NCBI GenBank assembly: GCA_934255485.1
Contig: CAKQOG010000018.1
Location: forward strand, 1 to 50,546
Length of the DNA stretch: 50,546 bases
From: an uncultured Prevotellamassilia sp.
GTDB taxonomy: Bacteria; Bacteroidota; Bacteroidia; Bacteroidales; Bacteroidaceae
Direction: 5' to 3'
The notes beneath the pieces are model-generated. The model saw only the letters and a list, made by a program, of their open reading frames with translations. It was not told the origin of the DNA and ran no database searches. This document shows positions 16,377 to 25,291 of this stretch, piece by piece. Both the position numbers and the translations under genes were made by a program. How positions within the stretch are numbered: position 1 is the first letter of the stretch; each line of letters opens with the position of its first letter.

Positions 16377-17831
16377 TTATACTTGCTTCTTTTTCCACAC
16401 ACAGAACCAAACGAAAGCTACAAGCAAACACACAACACCGAGCGAATAGCCTACAACAGACGAGAGGCCAAGTGCTTGTGGTGATACAAAGATAAAGGTG
16501 GAACAAACGGTGGTCATAAACAAAGCAGGAATGAGCGTAATGATATAAGGCTTATGCTCGCGCACAAGATAAACGGTGAGCATCCACAAGGTGAACACAG
16601 ATAGCGTTTGGTTAGCCCAACCAAAATATTGCCATATCACATTGAAACCATCAGGATTATCAATTTGCCACATCAACAAGGCTATAGCCACCACAAACAT
16701 GGGGATGCTCACAGCCAACCGCTTGGCAATGGGGCGTTGCGATAGGTGCAAAAAATCAGCTACTATCAAGCGTGCACTCCGAAAGGCTGTATCACCACTT
16801 GTGATGGGTGCTGCCACCACACCAAGCAATGCTAACACACCACCCATTAAGCCCAACCAATCGTTGCACACAAGGCTCACCACCTTAGGGGCCGCTGTAT
16901 GGAAACCGCTTTCGGCGGCTCCTGTCACAACATTGTAACCTTGTTCGGGGGTAGCATAAAAGAAGTACATCGACACCGTAGCCCATATCAAAGCCACAAT
17001 CCCCTCGGTTATCATCGAACCATAAAAGATGGGGCGTCCAAGTCGTTCGCTCTTTATGCAACGTGCCATAAGCGGACTCTGTGTGGCATGAAAACCACTA
17101 ATTGCACCGCAAGCTATGGTTATAAACAAGCAAGGAAACAAAGGGTCGGTGGCACTATCATCGGTCTTAGCAGCCATATTGCCCAACCCGTCCCATAGCT
17201 CGGGTAGTTGCGGAAACTTAATATACAAACCTATCATCAACGCAGCTGCCATAAACAATAGCGATATGGCAAAAAGCGGATATACCTTGCCTATAATCTT
17301 GTCGATAGGCAACATTGTGGCCAATACATAATAGAGAAATATCACAACAAACCACATCGTTATGTTGCCCACCATACCGCTTAATATAATGGCAGGACTA
17401 TACACAAACACCACGCCAACCATCACGAGCAGTATAACAGAGAATATGAGCATCACCATTTTTGTACTCTTGCCAAGATACTTACCTATCAGTTCGGGAA
17501 GTCCGGCACCATCGTTTCGGATAGAGAGCATACCACTCAAATAATCATGAACTGCTCCGGCAAAAATACACCCAAGCACAATCCATAAATAGGCCGACGG
17601 ACCAAACTTTGCACCCATTATTGCACCAAATATTGGTCCTGTGCCAGCAATGTTTAAAAACTGAATCATAAACACTTTCCAAGTGGGCATAGCTATGTAG
17701 TCAACACCATCGGGATGTGTCATTGCAGGGGTTAAGCGCGAGGCATCGGGCTGAAATACACGCGCCACAAATTTTCCGTAAGCCATGTAGCCCACTATGA
17801 GCGCTACAAGCGAAAGAGTAAATGTTATCAT
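16377..17831 (-). CDS. cstA: CstA-family carbon starvation/peptide transporter
   Basis: This inner-membrane protein of 484 residues has about thirteen hydrophobic segments. It carries the family hallmarks HPDGVDYIAMPTWKVFMIQF, LNIAGTGPIFGAIMGAKFG and FAGAVHDYLSGMLSIRNDG, and the C-terminal FNVIWQYFGWANQTLS. In E. coli the related CstA and BtsT take up peptides or pyruvate. This shorter form, without the long C-terminal part of E. coli CstA (about 700 residues), is the usual one in Bacteroidetes. I chose the ATG at 17831. A TTG further upstream (17858) adds residues without family similarity. Confidence 0.9.
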   Translation of the reverse strand: MITFTLSLVALIVGYMAYGKFVARVFQPDASRLTPAMTHPDGVDYIAMPTWKVFMIQFLNIAGTGPIFGAIMGAKFGPSAYLWIVLGCIFAGAVHDYLSGMLSIRNDGAGLPELIGKYLGKSTKMVMLIFSVILLVMVGVVFVYSPAIILSGMVGNITMWFVVIFLYYVLATMLPIDKIIGKVYPLFAISLLFMAAALMIGLYIKFPQLPELWDGLGNMAAKTDDSATDPLFPCLFITIACGAISGFHATQSPLMARCIKSERLGRPIFYGSMITEGIVALIWATVSMYFFYATPEQGYNVVTGAAESGFHTAAPKVVSLVCNDWLGLMGGVLALLGVVAAPITSGDTAFRSARLIVADFLHLSQRPIAKRLAVSIPMFVVAIALLMWQIDNPDGFNVIWQYFGWANQTLSVFTLWMLTVYLVREHKPYIITLIPALFMTTVCSTFIFVSPQALGLSSVVGYSLGVVCLLVAFVWFCVWKKKQV

Positions 17832-18042
17832 AATATCATCGTTACATTTTGTTTGCAATCACTATCTGTTTTATGGCAAAAAAAACATATTGTCTCTTAA
17901 ATAAAAACAATATGCGCCATAATTTTATGGTTTGAGATGCAAGTTTACAAAAAAAGCCTAACATATTATTCATTTATATATGCAATATGCAAAAAATGTC
18001 ATCAAACTGCATATACTTGCATGTATGCACAATATATTTATG

Positions 18043-18281
18043 TTTACTTTTTGACAAAACTATATTATTTTTGCACGTTTAGTGGCATTTTGAGCGTAAA
18101 GTAGAACAATAAATCAGAAAAAGAAGAAAGTTTTATATCATTTTGTACTTCAGTATCGGAATAATGTTTACATTTGCAACCAATTACAACAGCTAAATTA
18201 ATAAACTGTAAGCAACGCATTGATACAATTATACATTTTTCATGCGTTGACATCAAAATAACATATCACAGATAAGAAGCT
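18043..18281 (+). promoter_or_regulatory. ilv operon promoter and 200-base leader
   Basis: TTTA (18043-18046) and TATTTTTG (18066-18073) are separated by 19 bases and form a reasonable promoter, which leaves a leader of about 200 bases before ilvD. A second -7 match, TACATTTG, lies at 18170-18177. CAACGCA and TGCGTTG (about 18213-18249) form a small hairpin near the gene. I found no leader peptide rich in Ile, Leu or Val codons. The rest of the gap from 17859 is AT-rich, with a weak CATATTGT/ACAATATG pair, and holds no gene. Confidence 0.45.
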
Positions 18282-20081
18282 ATGAAAATTCAGTTGCGTA
18301 GTGCATTTAGCACAGAAGGAAGACGCATGGCTGGTGCGCGTGCGTTGTGGATTGCCACAGGTATGAAACGCGAGCAATTCGGCAAGCCTATTATAGCTAT
18401 CGCCAATTCGTTCACTCAATTTGTACCGGGTCATACTCACTTACACGAAGTGGGGCAATTGGTAAAAAAAGAAATTGAGAAACTAGGATGCTACGCTGCC
18501 GAGTTCAACACCATTGCTATCGACGATGGCATTGCCATGGGACACGATGGCATGCTCTACTCACTGCCATCACGCGACATCATAGCCGACTCTGTTGAAT
18601 ATATGGTGCAAGCTCACAAAGCCGACGCCTTGGTGTGCATATCCAACTGCGACAAAATCACACCAGGTATGCTTATGGCTGCTATGCGACTGAACATCCC
18701 AACCGTGTTTGTTAGCGGTGGACCAATGGAGGCTGGCAAGTTTAAGGGGGAGAACGTAGACCTTATCACAGCCATGATAAAAGGCGCCGATACCTCTGTT
18801 AGCGACGAAGATTTGGCACAGGTAGAACAGCGTGCTTGCCCTGGATGCGGTTGCTGTTCGGGCATGTTTACTGCCAACTCTATGAACTGTCTTACCGAGG
18901 CTTTAGGACTTTCACTCCCCGGCAACGGAACCATATTGGCCACTCATGTTAATCGTCGCAGATTGTTTGAGGATGCAGCCAAACTGATTGTAAAGAACGC
19001 ATATAAATACTACGAAGAGGGCGATACCTCAGTGCTTCCACGCTCTATTGCCACCCGTCAGGCATTTTTAAATGCCATGACACTCGACATTGCTATGGGC
19101 GGAAGTACCAACACCGTGCTTCACCTATTAGCTGTAGCAAACGAGGCAGGAGTAGACTTTAAGATGCAAGATATAGACCAACTAAGTCGCCACGTTCCTT
19201 GTCTTTGCAAGCTTTCGCCCAACACGCAGAAATACTCTGTGCAAGAATGCAACCGCGCTGGTGGTATTCTTGGTATACTTGGCGAACTGGCCAAAGGCAA
19301 CTTGCTTGACACCAACACACATAGAGTAAACGGCAGCACTTTGGGCGAAGATATCAAAAAATATAGCATTACAGGCACCAATATCGACCCCGAGGCCGAC
19401 CGCATATACCACAGTGCACCCGCAGGCAATTTCTGCACAGAAATGGGCGTACAAAATACTCAATGGCCATCGCTTGATACCGACCGTAGCGAGGGATGCA
19501 TACGTAGCCTTAAGCACGCTTACACCAAAGATGGCGGACTTGCCGTACTCTTTGGCAATATAGCTAAAGACGGATGTGTGGTTAAAACAGCGGGTGTAGA
19601 CGAGAGCCTATGGCACTTTGAAGGCCCTGCACGCGTTTACGACTCTCAAGACGATGCTTGCAAGGGCATCCTTGGCGGAGAGGTAAAAGCAGGTGATGTA
19701 GTAGTTATCACTCACGAAGGACCTAAAGGCGGTCCGGGCATGCAAGAAATGCTCTACCCCACCTCGTACATCAAGAGCCGTCATTTGGGCAAAGCTTGTG
19801 CGCTTATCACCGACGGACGCTTCTCTGGCGGTACATCGGGTCTTAGCATAGGTCATATATCACCCGAGGCTGCTGCAGGTGGTGCCATTGGCAAAATTGT
19901 TGATGGCGACATCATTGAGATAGATATTCCCTCACGTACCATATCCGTTCACCTTTCGGACGAAGAATTGGCAACACGCCCCATGCGCCCCTTGCAACGC
20001 AAACGCGAGGTGAGCAAGGCATTAAGAGCCTATGCAAGCATGGTGAGTAGCGCCGACAAAGGAGGCGTAAGAGAAATTTAA
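18282..20081 (+). CDS. ilvD: Dihydroxy-acid dehydratase
   Basis: This Fe-S enzyme makes 2-keto acids from dihydroxy acids, the third common step of valine and isoleucine synthesis. It has 599 residues, close to the long-form IlvD. The conserved blocks are EGRRMAGARALW, NSFTQFVPGHTHLHEVG, FNTIAIDDGIAMGHDGMLYS, VCISNCDKITPGM and CPGCGCCSGMFTANSMNC, which supply the cluster cysteines. Near the C-terminus, ITDGRFSGGTSGLSIGHISPEAA is intact. It is first in the ilvDBNC operon. Confidence 0.96.
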   Translation: MKIQLRSAFSTEGRRMAGARALWIATGMKREQFGKPIIAIANSFTQFVPGHTHLHEVGQLVKKEIEKLGCYAAEFNTIAIDDGIAMGHDGMLYSLPSRDIIADSVEYMVQAHKADALVCISNCDKITPGMLMAAMRLNIPTVFVSGGPMEAGKFKGENVDLITAMIKGADTSVSDEDLAQVEQRACPGCGCCSGMFTANSMNCLTEALGLSLPGNGTILATHVNRRRLFEDAAKLIVKNAYKYYEEGDTSVLPRSIATRQAFLNAMTLDIAMGGSTNTVLHLLAVANEAGVDFKMQDIDQLSRHVPCLCKLSPNTQKYSVQECNRAGGILGILGELAKGNLLDTNTHRVNGSTLGEDIKKYSITGTNIDPEADRIYHSAPAGNFCTEMGVQNTQWPSLDTDRSEGCIRSLKHAYTKDGGLAVLFGNIAKDGCVVKTAGVDESLWHFEGPARVYDSQDDACKGILGGEVKAGDVVVITHEGPKGGPGMQEMLYPTSYIKSRHLGKACALITDGRFSGGTSGLSIGHISPEAAAGGAIGKIVDGDIIEIDIPSRTISVHLSDEELATRPMRPLQRKREVSKALRAYASMVSSADKGGVREI

Positions 20082-20204
20082 TAAATGGATCAATCCCACA
20101 CGCCCCTTACCTAAACTCAAAGACCTAAAGCTAAACACCTTTTTGTAAGATAATACACTGGATGCCAATGCTTATCAACACATGCACACAAAGGAGTATA
20201 GCAC

Positions 20205-20285
20205 ATGAAAATAACAATTGCACATGAGTCAGAACACTATAAAAGACGCACAATCTCAGCCACAAGAGCAAGTTGCTGCCAATAG
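20205..20285 (+). other. Possible 26-codon upstream reading frame with a strong Shine-Dalgarno
   Basis: AAGGAG (20191-20196) lies 8 bases before an ATG at 20205 that opens 26 codons and stops at 20283-20285. It overlaps the ilvB start in another frame. A clean Shine-Dalgarno is unusual here. It may be chance, or it may load ribosomes for ilvB by coupling. The peptide (MKITIAHESEHYKR...) has no resemblance that I recognise. Confidence 0.25.
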
Positions 20286-21978
20286 CAACTCACTCATTAC
20301 GGGTGCTGAAATATTGATGCGCGCACTCTTAGACGAGGGCGTCACCACCTTATTTGGTTATCCTGGTGGTGCTATCATGCCCGTTTACGATGCACTTTAC
20401 GACTATCGCGATCGCCTTAATCACATCCTTGTTCGTCACGAACAAGCTGCTACCCATGCAGCCGAAGGCTATGCACGTGTGAGCGGGAAAACGGGTGTGT
20501 GCCTTGTAACAAGTGGTCCAGGAGCAACAAACACTATTACGGGTATTGCCGATGCCATGATGGATAGCACACCTATGGTAGTTATCACAGGACAAGTAGG
20601 CGTAAAGATGTTGGGTACCGATGCATTTCAAGAGTGCGACGTTGTAGACATCACACAGCCTATCAGCAAATGGTCGTACCAAATTCGTTCGGCCAAAGAT
20701 GTGGCATGGGCTGTTCATCGTGCCTTCTACATTGCAGGTAGCGGACGTCCAGGTCCTGTAGTGCTCGACTTTGCTAAGAGCGCACAAATAGAAAAGGCGC
20801 CCTATATTTACGGCACCATCGACTTTATTCGCAGTTATGTCCCTGTGCCATCTACAGACAAACAGAGTATTGCCGAGGCTGCAGCGCTCATCAACGAGGC
20901 TAAGCGTCCGCTTGTACTTGTGGGACAAGGAGTGGAATTGGGCAATGCCAGCAACGAGCTAAAAGCCTTTATTGAGAAAGCTGGACTGCCTGCTGGATGC
21001 ACCCTTTTGGGACTCTCTGCACTGCCAAGCAACCATCCGCTCAATGTGGGTATGTTGGGTATGCATGGCTCGTTAGGCTCTAATAAAAAAACACAAGAGT
21101 GCGACTTGCTTATTGCAGTGGGCATGCGCTTCGACGACCGCATCACGGGTAATCTTGCCACCTATGCCAAACAAGCACGCAAAATACACTTTGATATCGA
21201 CCCGTCTGAAATTAATAAAAACGTGCAAGTTGATGTTGCCGTTCTTGGCGACTGCAAGGAGACCTTGCCCGCTGTTACAGCCTTGCTCGAACAAAAGCAA
21301 CACAACGATTGGCGCGAAAGTTTCCGCATTTGGGACGAAAAAGAGAGCCAAGTGGTTATCGAACCACAAATACATCCTACCGAAGGCCCATTGCGTATGG
21401 GCGAGGTAATACGCCGCGTAAGCGAACTTACCCACGACAAGGCTGTGCTCGTAACCGATGTGGGTCAAAACCAAATGATGGCAGCGCGCTACTTCCGTTT
21501 TTCAGAGAAACGAAGCATCATTACATCAGGCGGTATGGGCACAATGGGTTACGGTTTGCCCGCAGCTATCGGAGCTACCTTTGGTGCCCCCAATCGTACG
21601 GTATGCCTATTCCTTGGCGATGGCGGTTTGCAAATGACCATTGAAGAGTTTGGTACTATAATGGAGCAACATTCGCCCGTTAAGATTATCCTTTTGAACA
21701 ACAACTTCTTGGGCAATGTGCGCCAGTGGCAGCAGTTGTTCTTTAGTCATCGCTACTCGTTCACCCCTATGATGAACCCCGATTACGAAAAGATAGCCGA
21801 GGCATACAACATTCCTGTACTTACCGTTACCGACCGCAACAAACTCGACGATGCCATCAACACGATGCTGAGCACCGAAGGCCCGTTCTTGTTGCAAGCG
21901 GCCGTACTCGAAGAAGATAACGTGTTGCCCATGTGTTGTCCCGGACACGATGTAGACGACATGATGCTCGAAGTATAA
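20224..21978 (+). CDS. ilvB: Acetolactate synthase, large (catalytic) subunit
   Basis: This ThDP-dependent enzyme joins two pyruvates, or pyruvate and 2-ketobutyrate, as the first common step of branched-chain amino acid synthesis. It has 584 residues. LLDEGVTTLFGYPGGAIMPV and the catalytic Glu in VRHEQAATHAAEGYAR lie in the N-terminal domain. The FAD/central domain has GMLGMHGS, and the ThDP-binding motif GDGGLQMTIEEFGTIMEQ runs to NNNFLGNVRQWQ. I chose the ATG at 20224. A TTG two codons earlier is possible, and stops block any further extension. It lies 142 bases after ilvD, with the regulatory subunit 48 bases downstream. Confidence 0.96.
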   Translation: MSQNTIKDAQSQPQEQVAANSNSLITGAEILMRALLDEGVTTLFGYPGGAIMPVYDALYDYRDRLNHILVRHEQAATHAAEGYARVSGKTGVCLVTSGPGATNTITGIADAMMDSTPMVVITGQVGVKMLGTDAFQECDVVDITQPISKWSYQIRSAKDVAWAVHRAFYIAGSGRPGPVVLDFAKSAQIEKAPYIYGTIDFIRSYVPVPSTDKQSIAEAAALINEAKRPLVLVGQGVELGNASNELKAFIEKAGLPAGCTLLGLSALPSNHPLNVGMLGMHGSLGSNKKTQECDLLIAVGMRFDDRITGNLATYAKQARKIHFDIDPSEINKNVQVDVAVLGDCKETLPAVTALLEQKQHNDWRESFRIWDEKESQVVIEPQIHPTEGPLRMGEVIRRVSELTHDKAVLVTDVGQNQMMAARYFRFSEKRSIITSGGMGTMGYGLPAAIGATFGAPNRTVCLFLGDGGLQMTIEEFGTIMEQHSPVKIILLNNNFLGNVRQWQQLFFSHRYSFTPMMNPDYEKIAEAYNIPVLTVTDRNKLDDAINTMLSTEGPFLLQAAVLEEDNVLPMCCPGHDVDDMMLEV

Positions 21979-22026
21979 ACAGAGAGAACACAATATAGGT
22001 AGCTTATTCAAACACTGCTACTTATC

Positions 22027-22638
22027 ATGTTTAACCCCTTAAACAAGACGTCAAAAATGACTTCAGACAATAAAGACCTCACACTTTATACCATCATTGT
22101 GTTCTCTGAAAACTTGGCAGGTGTGCTCAACCTTGTCACCAATGTCTTTACTCGCCGACAACTCAACATTGAGAGCCTTAACGTTTCGGCATCAGGCATT
22201 GAAAAGGTGCACCGTTACACCATCACCACCTATACAGACGAACATACCATACAAACGGTGGTAAAACAAATAGAAAAGAAAATTGATGTTATCCAAGCAC
22301 AATACTTCACAAATGATGAAATATTTGTGATGGACCAAGCTCTCTATAAGATTGCAACGGCACGACTCATCGAAAACCGCAACATATCTAAGGCTATACG
22401 CCAATACGATGGAAAGATCGTAGAAGTAAATTCTACTTATGCCATTGTATCGAAAGAGGGATTGCCCGAAGAAACTATGGAACTATACCATAAGCTCAAG
22501 GAGTATGAATGCATCTTGCAATATGTTAGTTCGGGCGTGGTAGCTGTTACCAAAAGCCGCCGCGAAGAGCTTAACGAGTTTCTTGAACTGCGCAAAGAAG
22601 AAAAAAGAGCGCAGCAACAAGCTAAAGAAGAAATATAA
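22027..22638 (+). CDS. ilvN: Acetolactate synthase, small (regulatory) subunit
   Basis: This subunit confers valine feedback control on the IlvB catalytic subunit. It has 203 residues. An N-terminal ACT domain (LYTIIVFSENLAGVLNLVTNVFTRR, split as LYTIIVFSENLAGVL and NVFTRRQLNIESLNV) is followed by KIVEVNSTYAIVSKEG and a charged C-terminal tail rich in Glu, Lys and Gln. It is longer than enterobacterial IlvN and closer to the IlvH type. Start choices are the ATG at 22027 or at 22057 (MTSDNKD). The latter matches the usual family beginning better. Confidence 0.93.
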   Translation: MFNPLNKTSKMTSDNKDLTLYTIIVFSENLAGVLNLVTNVFTRRQLNIESLNVSASGIEKVHRYTITTYTDEHTIQTVVKQIEKKIDVIQAQYFTNDEIFVMDQALYKIATARLIENRNISKAIRQYDGKIVEVNSTYAIVSKEGLPEETMELYHKLKEYECILQYVSSGVVAVTKSRREELNEFLELRKEEKRAQQQAKEEI

Positions 22639-22725
22639 AAAGAACATATCAAACACCAAGAGGCTCAAGCCAAAACTACACACTATCATTGGCTACAAAC
22701 GAGCTTCTTTAAACACAAAAATATT

Positions 22726-23769
22726 ATGGCACAATTGAATTTTGGCGGTGTGATTGAAGAAGTTATCACTCGCGAGGAGTTCCCATTGGAAAAAGCACGT
22801 GAAATTTTGAAGAACGAAACCATTGCCGTTCTTGGTTATGGTGTTCAAGGTCCTGGTCAAGCTTGCAACTTGCGCGACAATGGCTTTAACGTAATCGTTG
22901 GCCAACGACAAGGCAAGACATACGAAAAGGCTAAGGCCGATGGTTGGGTTCCTGGCGAAACTCTTTTCTCACTCGAAGAGGCAGCCGAGAAGGGTACTAT
23001 CATCTGCATGCTACTCTCTGATGCTGCTCAAATGCAGTTATGGCCTTCACTTAAGAAATACTTGACTCCAGGCAAAACTCTTTACTTCTCTCATGGTTTT
23101 GCAATCACTTGGAACGATCGTACAGGCGTTGTTCCTCCTGCCGATATTGACGTTATCATGGTAGCACCTAAAGGTTCGGGTACATCACTCCGTACTATGT
23201 TCCTCGAAGGTCGTGGTTTGAACTCTTCATACGCTGTATACCAAGATCACTCTGGCCACGCTACCGACAAGGTACTTGCTTTTGGTGTTGGTATTGGCTC
23301 TGGCTACTTGTTCAAGACCGACTTTAAGCGCGAAGCTACAAGCGACCTTACTGGCGAACGTGGTTCGTTGATGGGTGCAGTTCAAGGCTTGTTCCTTGCT
23401 CAATACGAAACACTCCGCGAACATGGTCATACACCTTCTGAGGCTTTCAACGAAACTGTTGAAGAGTTTACTCAATCACTTATCCCAATGATTGGTAAAA
23501 ATGGTATGGACTGGATGTATGCTAACTGCTCAACTACTGCTCAACGTGGTGCACTCGATTGGATGACTCCATTCCACGACGCTATCAAGCCCGTTATGGA
23601 GAAACTCTATCAAAGCGTAGCAAGCGGCAACGAAGCTCAAATCTCTATCGACTCTAACTCTAAACCCGACTACCGCGAAGGTCTTGAGAAGGAATTGAAA
23701 GCTCTTCACGAAAGCGAAATGTGGCGTGCTGGCGAAACAGTTCGTAAACTCCGTCCTGAGAATAACTAA
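22726..23769 (+). CDS. ilvC: Ketol-acid reductoisomerase
   Basis: This Mg- and NADPH-dependent enzyme converts acetolactate and acetohydroxybutyrate to dihydroxy acids. It has 347 residues. The dinucleotide-binding loop GYGVQGPGQ lies at 37-45, followed by VGQRQGKTYEKA. The knotted C-terminal domain carries DLTGERGSLMGAVQGLF and EETVEEFTQ-like metal ligands (ETVEEFTQSLIPMIG). It is the last gene of the operon, 87 bases after ilvN, with a terminator following. Codon usage is strongly biased, as in highly expressed genes. Confidence 0.96.
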   Translation: MAQLNFGGVIEEVITREEFPLEKAREILKNETIAVLGYGVQGPGQACNLRDNGFNVIVGQRQGKTYEKAKADGWVPGETLFSLEEAAEKGTIICMLLSDAAQMQLWPSLKKYLTPGKTLYFSHGFAITWNDRTGVVPPADIDVIMVAPKGSGTSLRTMFLEGRGLNSSYAVYQDHSGHATDKVLAFGVGIGSGYLFKTDFKREATSDLTGERGSLMGAVQGLFLAQYETLREHGHTPSEAFNETVEEFTQSLIPMIGKNGMDWMYANCSTTAQRGALDWMTPFHDAIKPVMEKLYQSVASGNEAQISIDSNSKPDYREGLEKELKALHESEMWRAGETVRKLRPENN

Positions 23770-23845
23770 ACGACGTTAAGACATTATATATTAGATATTT
23801 TTCTCTGATATCTATATAAACATAACAAACTCATTAGACAAGGAA

Positions 23846-23895
23846 ACAAGCACCCTCTCTTTTAAGAAAGGGGCTTGTCTTACTTGTCTTTTTTT
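23846..23895 (+). terminator. ilv operon terminator
   Basis: ACAAGC (23846-23851) pairs with GCTTGT (23873-23878) over an interior CCCTCT/AGAAAGGG stem, and a run of T follows around 23887-23895. It lies about 80 bases past ilvC and rules out the TTG start at 23875 for the next gene. Confidence 0.65.
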
Positions 23896-23916
23896 CATTT
23901 TCTTTTTTCCCAAAAC

Positions 23917-24912
23917 ATGAAACTAACAAAAAAAATAGGTAAACTCATAACAGGTTTCATCCAAGTATTAAGTGGAAAAGGGGGAGCTTTTCATGCTGAA
24001 GAACAAAGACTACTGAATACTTACTACACTGCCGACCATTCCCCCATCAAAAATCTCAAAACAGGCATTGTAATGATGATTGATGGGCGCACCATGCACG
24101 GTGGTTTATCAGATCGATTGCGCGGCATTTGTTCGGTTTATTATTGGTGTAAGCTACATCGTGTTCCATTTTATATACACTATAATTATCCCTTCTCATT
24201 AGCAGATTATTTGCCTATAGGAAAATACAATTGGAGCATTGCCAATGATGAACTAAGCTATAATAGCCAGCAATCAAGCCCTGTGCTGCTCATGCTACAT
24301 CTGCTTCCAAGCAAACTTCACAAACTCTATCTTCATAAATTATACAAATCTGCCTTACACAAGCAACTACACGTATATAGCAACACTCTTATTTACGACA
24401 AGCACTATAGCCAAGCATTTGGCGATTTGTTTTCGCTTGCTCAACCATTACAATTGGCTGTAGCCCATCAACTGCAATCCATAGGCACACCTTACATTGC
24501 CATGGTATTACGCTTTCAACAACTTTTAGGCGACTTTAAAGAAGGCGATTACGAAGTATTGTCGCCTCAAGCTCGCGAAGAACTTATTCATAAATGCCTC
24601 CGTCAGATTGACTATATACACAGCACGCAAGCCCCCAACCATTTAGTACTCATCACATCAGAGAGTGTTACCTTTTTGCAAAGAGCAGCTGCAGAGTTTC
24701 CCTACGTGCGCATCATAAGTGGCAAAGTAGTACACATGGATTATACCCTTGACGCTACTTACGACGTTTACCTCAAATCGTTTGTAGATATGGTTACACT
24801 ATCGCATGCCGAAAAAATATATCTGCTACAAACAGGCAAAATGTATAAAAGTGGATTTGCTTATAGGGCTGCGGCCATAAACAATACGCCCTACGAGAGT
24901 ATTGAATTTTAA
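23917..24912 (+). CDS. Putative fucosyltransferase-like glycosyltransferase
   Basis: The 331-residue protein has no membrane segment. GIVMMIDGRTMHGGLSDRLR followed by GICSVYYWCK resembles the N-terminal donor/acceptor motif of NodZ/O-fucosyltransferase-like enzymes. LVLITSESVTFLQRAAAEFP and FVDMVTLSHAEKIYLLQTG match their C-terminal nucleotide-sugar region. Donor and acceptor are unknown. The call is by motif and I am only moderately sure. It stands alone between the ilv operon and an ATPase gene, and its own promoter is not obvious. The start is the ATG at 23917, after the ilv terminator. Confidence 0.55.
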   Translation: MKLTKKIGKLITGFIQVLSGKGGAFHAEEQRLLNTYYTADHSPIKNLKTGIVMMIDGRTMHGGLSDRLRGICSVYYWCKLHRVPFYIHYNYPFSLADYLPIGKYNWSIANDELSYNSQQSSPVLLMLHLLPSKLHKLYLHKLYKSALHKQLHVYSNTLIYDKHYSQAFGDLFSLAQPLQLAVAHQLQSIGTPYIAMVLRFQQLLGDFKEGDYEVLSPQAREELIHKCLRQIDYIHSTQAPNHLVLITSESVTFLQRAAAEFPYVRIISGKVVHMDYTLDATYDVYLKSFVDMVTLSHAEKIYLLQTGKMYKSGFAYRAAAINNTPYESIEF

Positions 24913-25027
24913 AATAGTTCACCAAACATATCAAAGTTTGTGCAAGCAGAATAATTCATTCTATGTTGAGTTCCGGTTGTAGGACGAACTCTCCTTATAA
25001 GCTGTGCTTTCTATAATCTACAAAAGA

Positions 25028-25153
25028 TTTCCTTTTAGAAAAGGAGTAATCATACTTTCCTTTTTAAAAGGAAACAATATCGCAATACTTTCCTTTTTAA
25101 AAGGAAATAAATATGTGTTTCTTTCCTTTTTAAAAGGAAATGTTGTATTTTTG
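25028..25153 (+). promoter_or_regulatory. Array of TTTCC...GGAAA palindromes running into a promoter
   Basis: TTTCCTTTTTAAAAGGAAA occurs perfectly at 25056-25074, 25089-25107 and 25122-25140, a 33-bp period, with a degenerate copy at 25028-25046. A -7 box TATTTTTG lies at 25146-25153, so the last palindrome covers the -33 region and spacer. A second TATTTTTG lies near 25238. The arrangement suggests operators for a dimeric protein controlling the downstream ATPase gene (ATG 25292). The rest of the 24913-25291 gap holds only a small hairpin after the preceding gene. Confidence 0.75.
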
Positions 25154-25291
25154 CGGCCAAGTTATATATACATTATATAAGAAAATGCTCAAAATTAAAT
25201 TATAAAATGTACGGACTATAAGCTCATACTTTAATTCTTATTTTTGCTAATTTAATTTTGTACACTTACTTAGAGCTAAAAATATACGCAT

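Noticed and set aside
18074..18281. Leader-peptide attenuator for the ilv operon
   Set aside because: Short frames here (for example a 10-codon one at about 18164) lack runs of Ile, Leu or Val, and no terminator hairpin follows them.
18614..19856. Minus-strand frames inside ilvD
   Set aside because: They are antisense shadows of a conserved enzyme gene.
25028..25140. Possible CRISPR from the regular 19-bp repeats
   Set aside because: The intervals are only 14 bases and AT-rich, the repeats are perfect palindromes over a promoter, and there are no cas genes.
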